The notes below the pieces were generated by a model. It made no database searches, had not been told where the DNA came from, and saw nothing but the letters and a program-made list of their open reading frames with translations. The translations under genes and the position numbers were made by a program. A DNA stretch of 64,000 nucleotides. Origin: Flavobacterium sp. HJ-32-4 (GTDB lineage Bacteria > Bacteroidota > Bacteroidia > Flavobacteriales > Flavobacteriaceae). Positions 9,501 through 17,669 of the stretch are shown here, one piece after another. Positions within the stretch are counted from its first letter, which is position 1. Every line of letters begins with the position of its first letter. Location of the stretch: assembly GCF_022532105.1 (NCBI RefSeq), contig NZ_CP092832.1, positions 2,509,001-2,573,000 of the forward strand. Reading direction: 5' to 3'.

Positions 9501-9687
9501 GGTAGAAGGGAAGTTACAGGTCGAACGTTCGGTCATCCATGTAGTAGCAGATGCGTGTCATAACCTGTCAGGGCTCTTACGGAACATGACCGAAGGCGAA
9601 AGCGATGAAAGGTGTTTTCCGATTGCCCGCCCGGATGAGAAAAGCGATTTGGAGAATGTGTTCCACAAAGGGCGCAACTTCCATTAA
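6502..9687 (+). CDS. dnaE2: Error-prone DNA polymerase III alpha subunit DnaE2 (ImuC)
   Basis: 1061 residues from ATG 6502, which overlaps the imuB stop. The domain order is that of DnaE2: PHP domain (TELQVTTNFSFLRGGS, residues 5-20), palm with the catalytic aspartates in PDIDVDFE (381-388), fingers with QGRGSAANSV (341-350), FQIESRAQMSML, YGFPESHAASFALLVY, and a C-terminal OB fold (IKVCGLITVRQRPGTAKG, then FVTIEDETGFANIVVW). DnaE2 performs translesion synthesis and damage-induced mutagenesis together with ImuA and ImuB. The length is normal for the family. The gene ends 1 bp from a convergent Crp-like gene, with no obvious terminator between them. Confidence 0.95.
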   Translation: MERYTELQVTTNFSFLRGGSHPEEMVEEAIRLGYGAIAITDRNTLAGVVRAHVAALKSDTDFRLLIGCRLDLVDGPSLLAYPTDKEAYGRLSGLLSEGNIRAEKGQCLLYKKDVYDYAEGLLFIVLPPPALDLQFRLPEDFVSSLSEYRERLGKALFLGACRSYTAHDGKRLFRLSQLSERLGVRMVALNDVHYHHPERRALQDVLTCVREKCTIYTAGFRLHQNAERHLKGEEEMIRLFRSYPDAIAATQDIAQACRFSLSELQYVYPEEITSGGRTPQEELERLTWQGANARFPDGIPRKIRKTLRYELDFMERKNYAAYFLTVYDFVRFARDRGILCQGRGSAANSVVCYCLGITSVDPSKFKILFARFMSDARDEPPDIDVDFEHERREEVIQYIYEKYGRHRAAIVATVTQVHYKGAIRDVAKAMGMSTDAINRLSASVWEFRDELDGERVTSEGFHLDDPHLAKVLELTRQYVGFPRQLGQHTGGFIITQGKLSDLCPVLNARMEGRTNIEWNKDDIEALGFLKVDVLALGMLTCIRKAFDLAKQHYGLDLTLANIPQDDPAVYEMISQADTLGVFQIESRAQMSMLPRLRPQCFYDLVIEVAIVRPGPIQGDMVHPYLRRRDKIDTIEYPSKELESILGRTLGVPLFQEQAMEIAIVAAGFTPAEADGLRRSMATFKAKGKVADWEKKLVTGMIRNGYEEGFARRVFRQLEGFGSYGFPESHAASFALLVYVSSWIKCHYPDVFATALLNSMPMGFYQPAQIIIDARKHGVVVRPVDINHSYWDYTLEEPSGRYRTIRLGFRQVKGLSGEDMETLVQARHRPFRSIPELLDIGVSMAALEKLADADAFRSIGLDRRQALWEVSALSDTPIGLFEGQPSSSTFEPQLTLPLLTDAAHVVEDYATMGLSLKAHPVYFARPELDRLRVTPAGSLADYKNGDRIKVCGLITVRQRPGTAKGVLFVTIEDETGFANIVVWAKVFEKYRKSILQSRLLLVEGKLQVERSVIHVVADACHNLSGLLRNMTEGESDERCFPIARPDEKSDLENVFHKGRNFH

Positions 9688-9688
9688 G

Positions 9689-10261
9689 TTAGCGTCGGCT
9701 TCGGATTTTGCTTAAGAATTCCGGGGAAATTCCCAGATAAGAGGCGATATAATGTTGGGGTACCCTTTGCGGAATACTTGGATAATGCTCAAGGAAATCG
9801 CGGTATTTTTCCTCACCATTCTTTGCAATAGTATTGAACAACCGCTGTTGTGTCACCGCCAGATGCCGCTGCATCAGGATACGGAAGGCGCGTTCAAAAC
9901 GGGGCGCTTTTTCAAAAAGGGTTTCTTTCTTTTCCGGCGCCAGTTCCAGTAACTCGCATTCTTCCAGCGTTTCGATGAACACCTGGCTGGGCTTGGGATC
10001 CTCGCTCGTAAAGGAGATATCGCCCACCCATGATTCCTCAACCGCAAACTGCAACGTCACTTCGGTGCCCTGAGCGTCAATACAATATTTCCGGATACAC
10101 CCACGGATGACAAAGGCTTCGAACGGATTTTCGTCACCGGCCCGCAGCAATACGGTTTTCTTCGGTACTTTTCGATAGAAAAGCGCCGAATGGAAGAGGT
10201 CGAGTTCTTCGGCACTAAAAGACACATACCGTGAAATGGCCTTGTCGATTGCTGCAAACAT
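9689..10261 (-). CDS. Crp/Fnr-family transcriptional regulator
   Basis: 190 residues. The N-terminal beta-roll (VPKKTVLLRAGDENPFEAFVIRGCIRKY) belongs to the cyclic-nucleotide-binding superfamily. The C-terminus carries the helix-turn-helix QHYIASYLGISPEFLSKIRSR, near-identical in layout to the regulator at 1282. The Arg/Ser phosphate-binding cassette of true CRP is not evident, so the ligand is unknown. Such proteins are numerous in Bacteroidota and usually act on nearby genes. It lies 2 bases downstream of the phosphatase gene on the same strand, so it is probably the last gene of that operon. Confidence 0.85.
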   Translation of the reverse strand: MFAAIDKAISRYVSFSAEELDLFHSALFYRKVPKKTVLLRAGDENPFEAFVIRGCIRKYCIDAQGTEVTLQFAVEESWVGDISFTSEDPKPSQVFIETLEECELLELAPEKKETLFEKAPRFERAFRILMQRHLAVTQQRLFNTIAKNGEEKYRDFLEHYPSIPQRVPQHYIASYLGISPEFLSKIRSRR

Positions 10262-10263
10262 CC

Positions 10264-11907
10264 TTATGGCTGGCTAATACGGTCACTGATAGGACGTCCG
10301 ACCGCGGCATTTGGCCAGGAGATCCGGAGTAAATCGGCTACGGTGACGGCAATGTCGGAAATACTGACCGGTTCCGCCGAACTGCCCGATTTGATTTTCC
10401 ATCCCATCCACAACAACGGAACATGGGTGTCATACGTCCAGCCACTGCCATGGGTAGTGCCTCCGTGTGCGGCGTGTTCGCCGTCAAACCAAGAGGGTTG
10501 GAGAAGCAATGCCACATCACCCGAACGCAGCGGCGACAGCCCATTTGCGATGCGCGCATGTTGCGGGTTACCGTCCTGTAAGGCTGACGGATTTCCAATA
10601 TCGAATACTTCCTGCACACCGGGTTGTTTCCTGAGGTAATCGACAACGACGCCCACGATCTGCGAGCGTTCCGCCTTTTTCGATTCGAGTGTCGCGTAAT
10701 TCAAATACACCTGCTGGTTTCCATAATATTCGATCCAATCACCTTCTCCGTATTTTGCAGCAATGGCGCGGTTGAGATCGGCCACCATTGTATCTGTCGG
10801 AAGGAAACCCGCCGGAATGTGAAGTGATGTCAGGTAATCGGGCGTTTGGGCTGCCCCATGATCGGCAGTAAGGAAAATGAGGACATTCTCCATCCCAATG
10901 TTCTTTTCCACATAATCAAACAACCGTTCGAGGTCGCGGTCAAGACGGGCATAGGTATCCTGTGTCTCGATGGCATTGATCCCAAATTGATGCCCGACAT
11001 AATCCGTACACGAGAAACTGACGGCCAGGAAGTCAGTGAAACGTCCCTTTCCCATTTTCTCTTTTTCCAACACTTCAAGGGCAAAATCTACCGTGTAAGA
11101 ATCACCGAAAGGCGTCGAACGCATCAGTTCATAACCCGATTGCCCTTTCAACGCCGGAAGGTCGTGCGGAAAACGATTGTCTTTCTCACCCCGATAGGCT
11201 ACCCGGAAACCCGAACCATTTTCGAGTCCGACGGTATATTGGTCGAGGGGCAACAGCGTTTCCCATGGCTTCGACAGATAGGTATCACACAATTTGCGGG
11301 CGTTGAAATCGACCACCCATTGTGGAAGTGCATCTGTATAATAGGTGCTGGTGATCCAGTTTCCGGTTTTGTTATCAAACCAATAGGCCGCACTCGGGAT
11401 ATGTCCGGCGGGCATAATCGAACCACGGTCTTTCAGGCATACGCCAATAACCTTCGACTGGCGATTATTGGACAGACGTAATTCGTCGGTTACGGTGGTG
11501 GAAAGTAAACGCGAAGGCGACATCTTTCCCGCGGATGACTCCGTTCCGACCGAATTGACGCTGTCGTCGCCTGCTACGTAGACTGACTTTTTCGTTTTGC
11601 GGTCGTACCAGTCGTTTGAGATTATACCATTATAAGCGGGCACGCTACCGGTATAAACTGCGGCATGGCCCGGCCCGGTGTAGGTGGGCACATAATTATA
11701 GTATGTGTTCCGGCAATCGAATCCGTTCGAAAGGAAGCGTCGAAAACCGCCTTTCCCGAATTTATCGGCAAAACGGTATACGTAATCAGCCCGCATCTGG
11801 TCGACGACGATGCCAATTACGAGTTTCGGGCGTTCAGGCGCGGCCGGTTTCTTTTGGGCGGACAAGGTCAGGCTGACCAACAGTAAAGCCGAGAGGATTT
11901 TTTTCAT
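10264..11907 (-). CDS. pafA: PafA-type phosphate-irrepressible alkaline phosphatase
   Basis: 547 residues with a signal peptide (MKKILSALLLVSLTLSAQ), so probably periplasmic. It belongs to the alkaline phosphatase superfamily: metal ligand D36 (IGIVVDQMRAD), nucleophile T77 in TYTGPGHAA, N98 (SNDW), and the K159-x-R161 pair in CLKDRGSI. These match the T79, N100, K162 and R164 layout of the flavobacterial enzyme PafA. Further metal ligands lie in SCTDYVGHQFG, FLTADHGAAQ and GEHAAHGGTTHGSG. It removes phosphate from monoesters whether or not phosphate is scarce. Its start codon overlaps the stop of a small membrane protein gene (ATGA), so the two are coupled. Confidence 0.9.
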   Translation of the reverse strand: MKKILSALLLVSLTLSAQKKPAAPERPKLVIGIVVDQMRADYVYRFADKFGKGGFRRFLSNGFDCRNTYYNYVPTYTGPGHAAVYTGSVPAYNGIISNDWYDRKTKKSVYVAGDDSVNSVGTESSAGKMSPSRLLSTTVTDELRLSNNRQSKVIGVCLKDRGSIMPAGHIPSAAYWFDNKTGNWITSTYYTDALPQWVVDFNARKLCDTYLSKPWETLLPLDQYTVGLENGSGFRVAYRGEKDNRFPHDLPALKGQSGYELMRSTPFGDSYTVDFALEVLEKEKMGKGRFTDFLAVSFSCTDYVGHQFGINAIETQDTYARLDRDLERLFDYVEKNIGMENVLIFLTADHGAAQTPDYLTSLHIPAGFLPTDTMVADLNRAIAAKYGEGDWIEYYGNQQVYLNYATLESKKAERSQIVGVVVDYLRKQPGVQEVFDIGNPSALQDGNPQHARIANGLSPLRSGDVALLLQPSWFDGEHAAHGGTTHGSGWTYDTHVPLLWMGWKIKSGSSAEPVSISDIAVTVADLLRISWPNAAVGRPISDRISQP

Positions 11908-12086
11908 GGATGGGGGAGGTGCGTTGTGGCCTTTGGATCCGACGTGCGTCCGGCAAATACCAACCGATACGACACCCAGAAAGCCAGTGCAAAGGCGATG
12001 AGAAACGTGATAATCAGGTACCAGCGGGAGGCTTTCGGACGCTTTTTGGCGTACTGCTTTTCGTAGGAGACACGTGGATCGTTCAT
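11904..12086 (-). CDS. Small single-pass membrane protein upstream of pafA
   Basis: 60 residues from ATG 12086 (MNDPRVSYEKQYAKKRPKAS); a TTG five codons upstream keeps the frame open but is less likely. One membrane segment follows (WYLIITFLIAFALAFWVSY), with a basic N-terminal side that should stay in the cytoplasm. The end overlaps the pafA start by 4 bp (ATGA), which supports it being a real, coupled gene. A TACCTTTA box at 12091-12098 (minus strand) would place the transcript start almost at the ATG. Function unknown. Confidence 0.65.
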   Translation of the reverse strand: MNDPRVSYEKQYAKKRPKASRWYLIITFLIAFALAFWVSYRLVFAGRTSDPKATTHLPHP

Positions 12087-12125
12087 CCCGTAAAGGTACA
12101 AAAGCGATTCAAAAAACCGAATAGG

Positions 12126-12950
12126 CTAGGGTGTACCAAAAATGATGGTAGCCGCCAGCGACGGCGCGGGAGCATCGGCTTCATCGGCCTCCTCCGGGCA
12201 TTCCTTTTCGTCATACCGGTAAAGTGACCAGGCCCCATTATCATATTCGAGTGCCGTGAGGTTTTCGATCCAGTCGCCTGAGTTCAGGTAGAGCGTACTG
12301 CCGTGTTTACTGGTCCGTTCGATGATCTTTGGTTCATGGATATGTCCGCAGATAACATAATCATAGCGCTTTTCAATTGCCAGTTCTGCAGCTGTCGTTT
12401 CGAAATCGGAAATAAACCGTACCGCTTTCTTGACGCTGGCCTTTATTTTCTTGGAAAACGAATACGGCTCGCGTCCCATTTGTTTCAGGCACCAGTTGAT
12501 GAAGCGGTTCAACAGGATCAGGTAGTCGTAGCCGTAGCCACCGAGTTTAGCAATCCACTTGGAATGGTTGACCGACGCGTCGAAGACATCCCCATGGAAA
12601 ATCCACGCCTTTCGACCGTCCAGTTCCAGCACCAGTTTGTCGGCGATGGTGAAGTTGCCGATAACCGAGTCACTGAACTTGCGCAGCATCTCATCATGGT
12701 TACCGGTGAGGTAATACACATTGACGCCCTTTGAGGCAAAGTCGATAATACGTCGGATTACCTTTAGATGGGATTTAGGGAAGTACGATTTCCGGAACTG
12801 CCAGATGTCCACGATGTCGCCGTTCAAAACAAGGGTCTTGGGCTTGATGCTGCTGAGATAGCGATGCAACTCGCGGGCATGGCACCCGTACGTTCCCAGG
12901 TGCACATCCGACAGCACCACCAGTTCAACCCGCCGCTTCTTTGCTTTCAT
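12126..12950 (-). CDS. UDP-2,3-diacylglucosamine diphosphatase-like metallophosphoesterase
   Basis: 274 residues. All calcineurin-type metal motifs are present: SDVHLG (D15, H17), NGDIVDIW (D45), GNHDE (84-88), FHGDVFD (H119) and CGHIHEP (H203, H205). The spacing and the phrase FHGDVFDASVNHSKWIAKLGGYGYDYLILLNR (read in two parts, residues 118-150) fit the LpxH/LpxH2 group that hydrolyses UDP-2,3-diacylglucosamine to lipid X on the cytoplasmic face in lipid A synthesis. Related cytosolic phosphoesterases of the same superfamily cannot be excluded. The last 30 residues are acidic and Ala-rich and look like a dispensable tail. It is transcribed away from aroC. Confidence 0.8.
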   Translation of the reverse strand: MKAKKRRVELVVLSDVHLGTYGCHARELHRYLSSIKPKTLVLNGDIVDIWQFRKSYFPKSHLKVIRRIIDFASKGVNVYYLTGNHDEMLRKFSDSVIGNFTIADKLVLELDGRKAWIFHGDVFDASVNHSKWIAKLGGYGYDYLILLNRFINWCLKQMGREPYSFSKKIKASVKKAVRFISDFETTAAELAIEKRYDYVICGHIHEPKIIERTSKHGSTLYLNSGDWIENLTALEYDNGAWSLYRYDEKECPEEADEADAPAPSLAATIIFGTP

Positions 12951-13059
12951 ACGGTCGTTTCTGGCAAAATAAGGGTTTGGATATTACCCGAGCGTAGGGG
13001 GTGTGTTATGAAATCCTGTATTCTGCCGCCGGAATGTGATGTTTTCGTAAACAGAGGGA

Positions 13060-13091
13060 TTGGGAAGAGTCGGATGGAAACCTTACATTTG
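13060..13091 (+). promoter_or_regulatory. Bacteroidota-type promoter of aroC
   Basis: TTGGG at 13060 and TACATTTG at 13084-13091 match the -33 (TTTG) and -7 (TAnnTTTG) elements, 21 bp apart. The aroC ATG follows 16 bp later, so the leader would be only about ten bases. Confidence 0.5.
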
Positions 13092-13106
13092 TGACAAACC
13101 ACTTCT

Positions 13107-14168
13107 ATGGCGGGAAATTCATTCGGGACGCTTTTCAGGCTGACGACGTTTGGTGAGTCGCACGGACCTGCCATCGGCGGTGTCGTGGACGGTTGCCCGC
13201 CGGGCGTTTTGTTGGATACCGAAGCGATTCAGTCGGAAATGCGCAGACGTCGTCCCGGACAATCGGCCATTGTTACCCAACGGAAGGAAGCGGACGAGGT
13301 GGAGTTCCTCTCCGGACTTTTCCAAGGAAGGACGACCGGTGCGCCCATTGGGTTTATCATCCGAAATGAAGACGCAAAGTCGGCCGATTACGATCACCTC
13401 GCCGAGGTATACCGTCCGAGCCATGCCGATTATGTGTACGACCAAAAATACGGGTTCCGCGACCATCGTGGCGGTGGGCGCAGTTCCGCGCGTGAAACGG
13501 CCTGCAGGGTCGTAGCAGGTGCCATCGCAAAGCAAGTCATTGGCAGTATGTCTATTGCAGCCTACGTTTCATCGGTAGGTGCTATCTTTCTCGAAAAACC
13601 TTACCAGGATCTGGACCTGACAACTGTCGAACAAAATCCTGTGCGTTGTCCTGATCCGGAAACGGCCGAACGGATGGAAGCCCTCATCCGTGAGGTGCGG
13701 AAAGACGGCGATACCATTGGCGGTACCATTACTTGCATCATACGAAATGTGCCCGTTGGACTGGGTGAGCCTGTGTTCGATAAACTCCATGCCGAACTCG
13801 GAAAAGCCATGCTTTCGATCAACGCGGTAAAAGGGTTTGAGTATGGAAGCGGTTTTTGCGGTGCCCGGATGCGGGGAAGTGAACACAATGATGCCATACT
13901 CCCCGGCGGCAAGACCCGAACCAATTTGTCAGGAGGGATACAGGGCGGTATTTCGAACGGAATGGACATCTACTTCCGGGTGGCGTTCAAACCCGTCGCC
14001 ACCCTCTTGCAGGACCAGGACACCATTGACAGCCACGACCAACCGGCCGTAGTCAAGGGTAAAGGACGTCACGACCCGTGCGTCGTCCCAAGGGCCGTAC
14101 CTATTGTGGAAGCAATGGCTGCCCTTGTAATGGTTGATTTTCTTTTGTTGCATAACGCCTACCACTAA
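13107..14168 (+). CDS. aroC: Chorismate synthase
   Basis: 353 residues. The family signatures are all present: [19 protein letters not shown] near the N-terminus, [53 protein letters not shown] and the C-terminal [20 protein letters not shown]. The enzyme converts 5-enolpyruvylshikimate 3-phosphate to chorismate with reduced FMN, the last step of the shikimate pathway, in the cytoplasm. Length is normal. The start fits the promoter just upstream. The following symporter gene starts 10 bp after the stop, so the two may be cotranscribed although they are not related in function. Confidence 0.97.
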   Translation: MAGNSFGTLFRLTTFGESHGPAIGGVVDGCPPGVLLDTEAIQSEMRRRRPGQSAIVTQRKEADEVEFLSGLFQGRTTGAPIGFIIRNEDAKSADYDHLAEVYRPSHADYVYDQKYGFRDHRGGGRSSARETACRVVAGAIAKQVIGSMSIAAYVSSVGAIFLEKPYQDLDLTTVEQNPVRCPDPETAERMEALIREVRKDGDTIGGTITCIIRNVPVGLGEPVFDKLHAELGKAMLSINAVKGFEYGSGFCGARMRGSEHNDAILPGGKTRTNLSGGIQGGISNGMDIYFRVAFKPVATLLQDQDTIDSHDQPAVVKGKGRHDPCVVPRAVPIVEAMAALVMVDFLLLHNAYH

Positions 14169-14178
14169 ACCAAAACCT

Positions 14179-15444
14179 ATGTCAGGAACTACTACCCGAA
14201 AAGGATTATTGTCGAATCTCACGTTCCAGATTTTCATTGCCATGGTGGCCGGTGCCGCAGTAGGCATCTATCTTTTCGCCCATTTTTCGGAGGAGACCTG
14301 TAAAGACGCCAGTACGTATCTGAAATTACTGGCCACGATCTTCATCCGATTGGTACAGATGATCATCGCGCCGCTGGTATTCTCAACCCTGGTGGTGGGT
14401 ATCGCAAAACTGGGCGACATTCGCTCGGTCGGACGGATCGGCGGTCGTGCATTGGCGTGGTTTTTTACTGCTTCCTTCCTGTCGTTGTTGATCGGGATGT
14501 TCTGGGTGAACACCTTACAACCTGGCGCCGGATTACAGATCGAAGGGGCCGGGAAGGACGCCGTGGAGGAAATTGCCGGAACAACCGAATCGTTTTCCGC
14601 ACAAACCTTTATCGAGCATATTTTTCCGAAGAGTGTCGTGCAGGCAATGGCGACGAATGAGATCCTCCAGATTGTCATATTCGCGATTTTTTTCGGACTG
14701 GCCGCCGCCTCGTTGGGAAGTTATGCGAAACCAGTCATCGGCGTACTCGAACGTTTGTCACACATCATTTTGAAAATGGTGGGGTATGTGATGAAGTTTG
14801 CGCCGCTGGGCGTATTCGGTGCTATTGCCGGGGTATTTGCTGTTTTGGACGCGGGTACGCTTGTTAAGACCTATCTCACTTATCTGGGCTCGTTCCTGGT
14901 GGGTATTGCGACCCTCTGGGTACTCTTGCTGGCCATCGGTGCGATATTCCTCGGAAAGCGTATGGGCGAGTTACTGAAACGGATTACATCGCCGATTGCC
15001 ATTGCCTTTGGCACGACAAGCAGTGAGGCGGTATTTCCGAAATTGACAGAGGAACTGGAGCGGTTTGGTGTCAAAGAAAGAATCGTCTCGTTCATGCTGC
15101 CACTTGGCTATTCCTTTAACCTGGACGGCAGTATGATGTATATGACGTTTGCCAGCATCTTCATTGCCCAGGTATATCACATCCATTTGGACTTCACGAC
15201 CCAGCTGACTATGTTGTTCGTTTTGATGCTGACCAGCAAGGGAATCGCCGGGGTGCCGCGTGCCAGTTTGGTTGTGGTAGCGGCTACCTGTGGTATGTTT
15301 GACATACCCGTGGAAGGTATTGCGTTGATTCTGCCCATCGACCATTTTTGCGATATGTTTCGCAGCGGAACGAACGTGCTGGGGAACGCTTTGGCAACAT
15401 CTGTTATCGGAAAGTGGGAGGGAGAAGACAATCCAAATGGATAA
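14179..15444 (+). CDS. Dicarboxylate/amino acid:cation symporter (DAACS family)
   Basis: 421 residues from ATG 14179 (MSGTTTRKGLLSNLTFQIFIAM); the frame stays open upstream into aroC, but this ATG fits the family N-terminus. About eight membrane segments plus the re-entrant loops of the GltP/DctA fold are visible: FGTTSSEAVFPKL (hairpin loop 1 region), YSFNLDGSMMYM (the NMDGT-like motif of helix 7), SKGIAGVPRASLVVVAA (hairpin loop 2) and FRSGTNVLGNALA (helix 8). The family imports glutamate, aspartate or C4-dicarboxylates with sodium or protons. The exact substrate cannot be told; the SSEAVFP variant differs from the usual serine-rich SSSATLP motif. Confidence 0.9.
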   Translation: MSGTTTRKGLLSNLTFQIFIAMVAGAAVGIYLFAHFSEETCKDASTYLKLLATIFIRLVQMIIAPLVFSTLVVGIAKLGDIRSVGRIGGRALAWFFTASFLSLLIGMFWVNTLQPGAGLQIEGAGKDAVEEIAGTTESFSAQTFIEHIFPKSVVQAMATNEILQIVIFAIFFGLAAASLGSYAKPVIGVLERLSHIILKMVGYVMKFAPLGVFGAIAGVFAVLDAGTLVKTYLTYLGSFLVGIATLWVLLLAIGAIFLGKRMGELLKRITSPIAIAFGTTSSEAVFPKLTEELERFGVKERIVSFMLPLGYSFNLDGSMMYMTFASIFIAQVYHIHLDFTTQLTMLFVLMLTSKGIAGVPRASLVVVAATCGMFDIPVEGIALILPIDHFCDMFRSGTNVLGNALATSVIGKWEGEDNPNG

Positions 15445-15513
15445 CAGAGGATACCAACTGCCTGCAACCCCCACCATTACTACGCCAATTAACACAAATT
15501 ACGACGACGCGCT

Positions 15514-15545
15514 TGCGCGATGTAAGATATTTTTTTATAGTTTTA
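15514..15545 (+). promoter_or_regulatory. Probable promoter of the T9SS protein gene
   Basis: TTG at 15514-15516 and TAGTTTTA at 15538-15545 resemble the -33 and -7 elements with a 21-bp spacer. The AT-rich leader to the ATG at 15573 is about 25 bp, unlike the very short leaders nearby. Confidence 0.4.
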
Positions 15546-15572
15546 CGCAATAATTAAAAAAACTATCTTTTC

Positions 15573-17183
15573 ATGAAAAAATTATTACTCAGCCTTTCTC
15601 TGCTAGGAGGTGTTTTCGCTGCGTCAGCGCAGGTGGCATTTTCAGAGAATTTTGATGGCGACACGTTCCCACCTACAGGTTGGAGTGTTGTAACAACCAA
15701 TGCGGACGCTACTTGGGAACAAGCCCTGGCGGCGGATGGTGCCCTTACCGGTGCCGGTTCTGCTTTTGTAAACTGGAGCGCAGACGGTGGTACTTCTGCT
15801 GCAGGTCCACAGGATGAATCGTTGATTTCTCCTTCTTTCAGTCTCGTGGGATATACGTCTGCATTTTTGAAGTTCAACTTCTTTACCAGCTACACATACA
15901 TGGTGTTGAACCCGAATGGTGATTTCACTGTGGATGTTTCTACTAATGGTGGTACATCATGGACACAGGTTTTCCTTGATGATGACTACCTCACCAGCAC
16001 CGCTGATAATTATGTGATCATTCCGGTTGAGCTAAACCTGTCTGCTTATCTTGGACAAGCAAACGTTTCACTTCGTTTCCGATATGTAGCAGAAGATGCT
16101 GACGTAGTTCTTTTTGACGACGTAGTAGTTACTTCTTGCGCAGGTGTGTATGACCTTACTCTTACTTCTTTGACTGATACAGGTTACGGACTTTCCTGGA
16201 CAACTGCTGCTGCAGGTGTTGATGTTGAGTACGGTCCGCTTGGGTTTACACAAGGAACAGGTACATTGTCGTCTAACATCACTACTGGTACGTTCACCAG
16301 CCCAACTCTGACACAGGCAACTGGGTATTCTTTTTACATTAAAGCAAGTTGCGACACGGTATGGGATGGACCTTACAACATTTACACACCGATGTCTGCC
16401 AATAACTACGCTACTCCTGATTACGGCTTCTCTTTTGAAGATCCGACTCTTGCATATGCCGGTTGGTCAGCGCTACGCGTAACAGCTAACACAGGTGCAA
16501 CCTGGGGTATCATCGAAGGTGCAGACGCGGCTAACAACCCACTTGCACAGGATGGCGACGTATACGCTCGCGCCGGTGCATTCGGACAGGTATCTAATGC
16601 TTACCTGTTCTCTCGTGGGCTTAACCTGACTGCAGCCACTCCTTACACCATCACGTACTACCGTCGTGAAGTAATCGGAGCCGGTAACGGTGGTGCTAAC
16701 GCACTGGCCCTGAAAGTCGGTACTGATAAAACGGATGCGGCTATGACAACGACACTTGCTGCTTCAAGCCAGGTGAACGAAACAGCATGGACATTGAAGA
16801 CGGCTAGCTTCACGCCTACCACTACAGGTGTATACTACTTCGGTCTTCAGTACACTTGTACCGCTCAGGCACAAGCAAACTTCGGATGGGCTGCGGTTGA
16901 CAACTTCTTTGTTGACAACACACTTTCTGTAGAAGACGATCTTATGGCTTCTTTCGCAGTAATGCCAAACCCGGCTTCTGATGTTGTATCGATCCTGAAC
17001 TCTAAGAATATCCCACTGAAGGCTATCACCGTAACCGATCTTAACGGACGTGTTGTGAAGAGAAACCAATATTCTGACGTTTTCACAGTTGATATGAATG
17101 TGTCGGATCTTGCTACTGGTACCTACATCATGAACATCGAAACAGACCGTGGTGCTGTGACGAAGAAAATCGTGAAGAAATAA
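15573..17183 (+). CDS. Secreted protein with adhesin-like domains and a type IX sorting signal
   Basis: 536 residues. Signal peptide MKKLLLSLSLLGGVFAASAQ, then a cleaved-adhesin/choice-of-anchor-J beta domain (SENFDGDTFPPTGWSVV to about residue 190), a fibronectin-III-like stretch (DLTLTSLTDTGYGLSWTT) and a second adhesin-like domain (YGFSFEDPTLAYAGWSAL to about 450). The last 75 residues are a type A T9SS C-terminal sorting domain (FAVMPNPASDVVSI, DLNGRVVK, LATGTYIMNIET, ending TKKIVKK), which directs export across the outer membrane and attachment at the surface. Codon choice is richer in A/T-ending codons (GCT, ACT, GTA) than in neighbours, as expected of a highly expressed gene or a recent arrival. 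A strong terminator follows. Confidence 0.92.
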   Translation: MKKLLLSLSLLGGVFAASAQVAFSENFDGDTFPPTGWSVVTTNADATWEQALAADGALTGAGSAFVNWSADGGTSAAGPQDESLISPSFSLVGYTSAFLKFNFFTSYTYMVLNPNGDFTVDVSTNGGTSWTQVFLDDDYLTSTADNYVIIPVELNLSAYLGQANVSLRFRYVAEDADVVLFDDVVVTSCAGVYDLTLTSLTDTGYGLSWTTAAAGVDVEYGPLGFTQGTGTLSSNITTGTFTSPTLTQATGYSFYIKASCDTVWDGPYNIYTPMSANNYATPDYGFSFEDPTLAYAGWSALRVTANTGATWGIIEGADAANNPLAQDGDVYARAGAFGQVSNAYLFSRGLNLTAATPYTITYYRREVIGAGNGGANALALKVGTDKTDAAMTTTLAASSQVNETAWTLKTASFTPTTTGVYYFGLQYTCTAQAQANFGWAAVDNFFVDNTLSVEDDLMASFAVMPNPASDVVSILNSKNIPLKAITVTDLNGRVVKRNQYSDVFTVDMNVSDLATGTYIMNIETDRGAVTKKIVKK

Positions 17184-17206
17184 TTTCGGTTATTCGATAT
17201 AATAAG

Positions 17207-17234
17207 AAAGGCTCCCTATTGGGGGCCTTTTTTT
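17207..17234 (+). terminator. Rho-independent terminator after the T9SS gene
   Basis: AAAGGCTCCC and GGGGGCCTTT form a GC-rich stem around a TATT loop, followed by an unbroken run of T to 17234. It ends the transcript of the T9SS protein gene; the T-run touches the 3' end of the convergent DCC gene. Confidence 0.85.
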
Positions 17235-17649
17235 ATGTGAGGAATTTGGAAGTTGTTTCTGGAGTGGGGATGCTGCAAGTCTCTTTCTTGCCATACCATC
17301 GATACCGGTTCCGCGCTACCCAATCATAGATACTATCGCGGATGCTGGCTGGAATAATTTTGGAAATAGTAGCTGCCACTTTGTAAAACCCACCCAGACC
17401 CCGCGCAATCTCCAACGCGGCAGACGACCGTAGGTAAAACGCTTTACCGGGCTCGTACAAGACGATGCTGTCTACGCGTGTCGGATCGATACCAATACGG
17501 GATAATATAGCCTTACCGACTTCTGACTGCAGCGAGGCAAATCGGAAGATGTCTTTTTTGTCGTGTCGAATCAGGAACTGCACGGTGCCGTCGCAGAGGT
17601 TGCAGACACCGTCAAAGAGCACAATCTTTTTGTTTTGGGGCAGTTCCAT
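17233..17649 (-). CDS. DCC-family thiol-disulfide oxidoreductase-like protein (DUF393)
   Basis: 138 residues. The N-terminus carries the family motif VLFDGVCNLCDGTVQFLI, with the DxxCxxC core from which the family is named. Further family marks are RFASLQSEVGKAIL, DSIVLYE and WVARNRYRWYGKKETC near the C-terminus. DCC proteins have a thioredoxin-like fold and are predicted to act in thiol-disulfide exchange; the partner is unknown. It lies 20 bases downstream of mutS2 on the same strand and is probably cotranscribed with it. Confidence 0.9.
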   Translation of the reverse strand: MELPQNKKIVLFDGVCNLCDGTVQFLIRHDKKDIFRFASLQSEVGKAILSRIGIDPTRVDSIVLYEPGKAFYLRSSAALEIARGLGGFYKVAATISKIIPASIRDSIYDWVARNRYRWYGKKETCSIPTPETTSKFLT

Positions 17650-17669
17650 AGTAAGGGTGCGTTTTTGAT

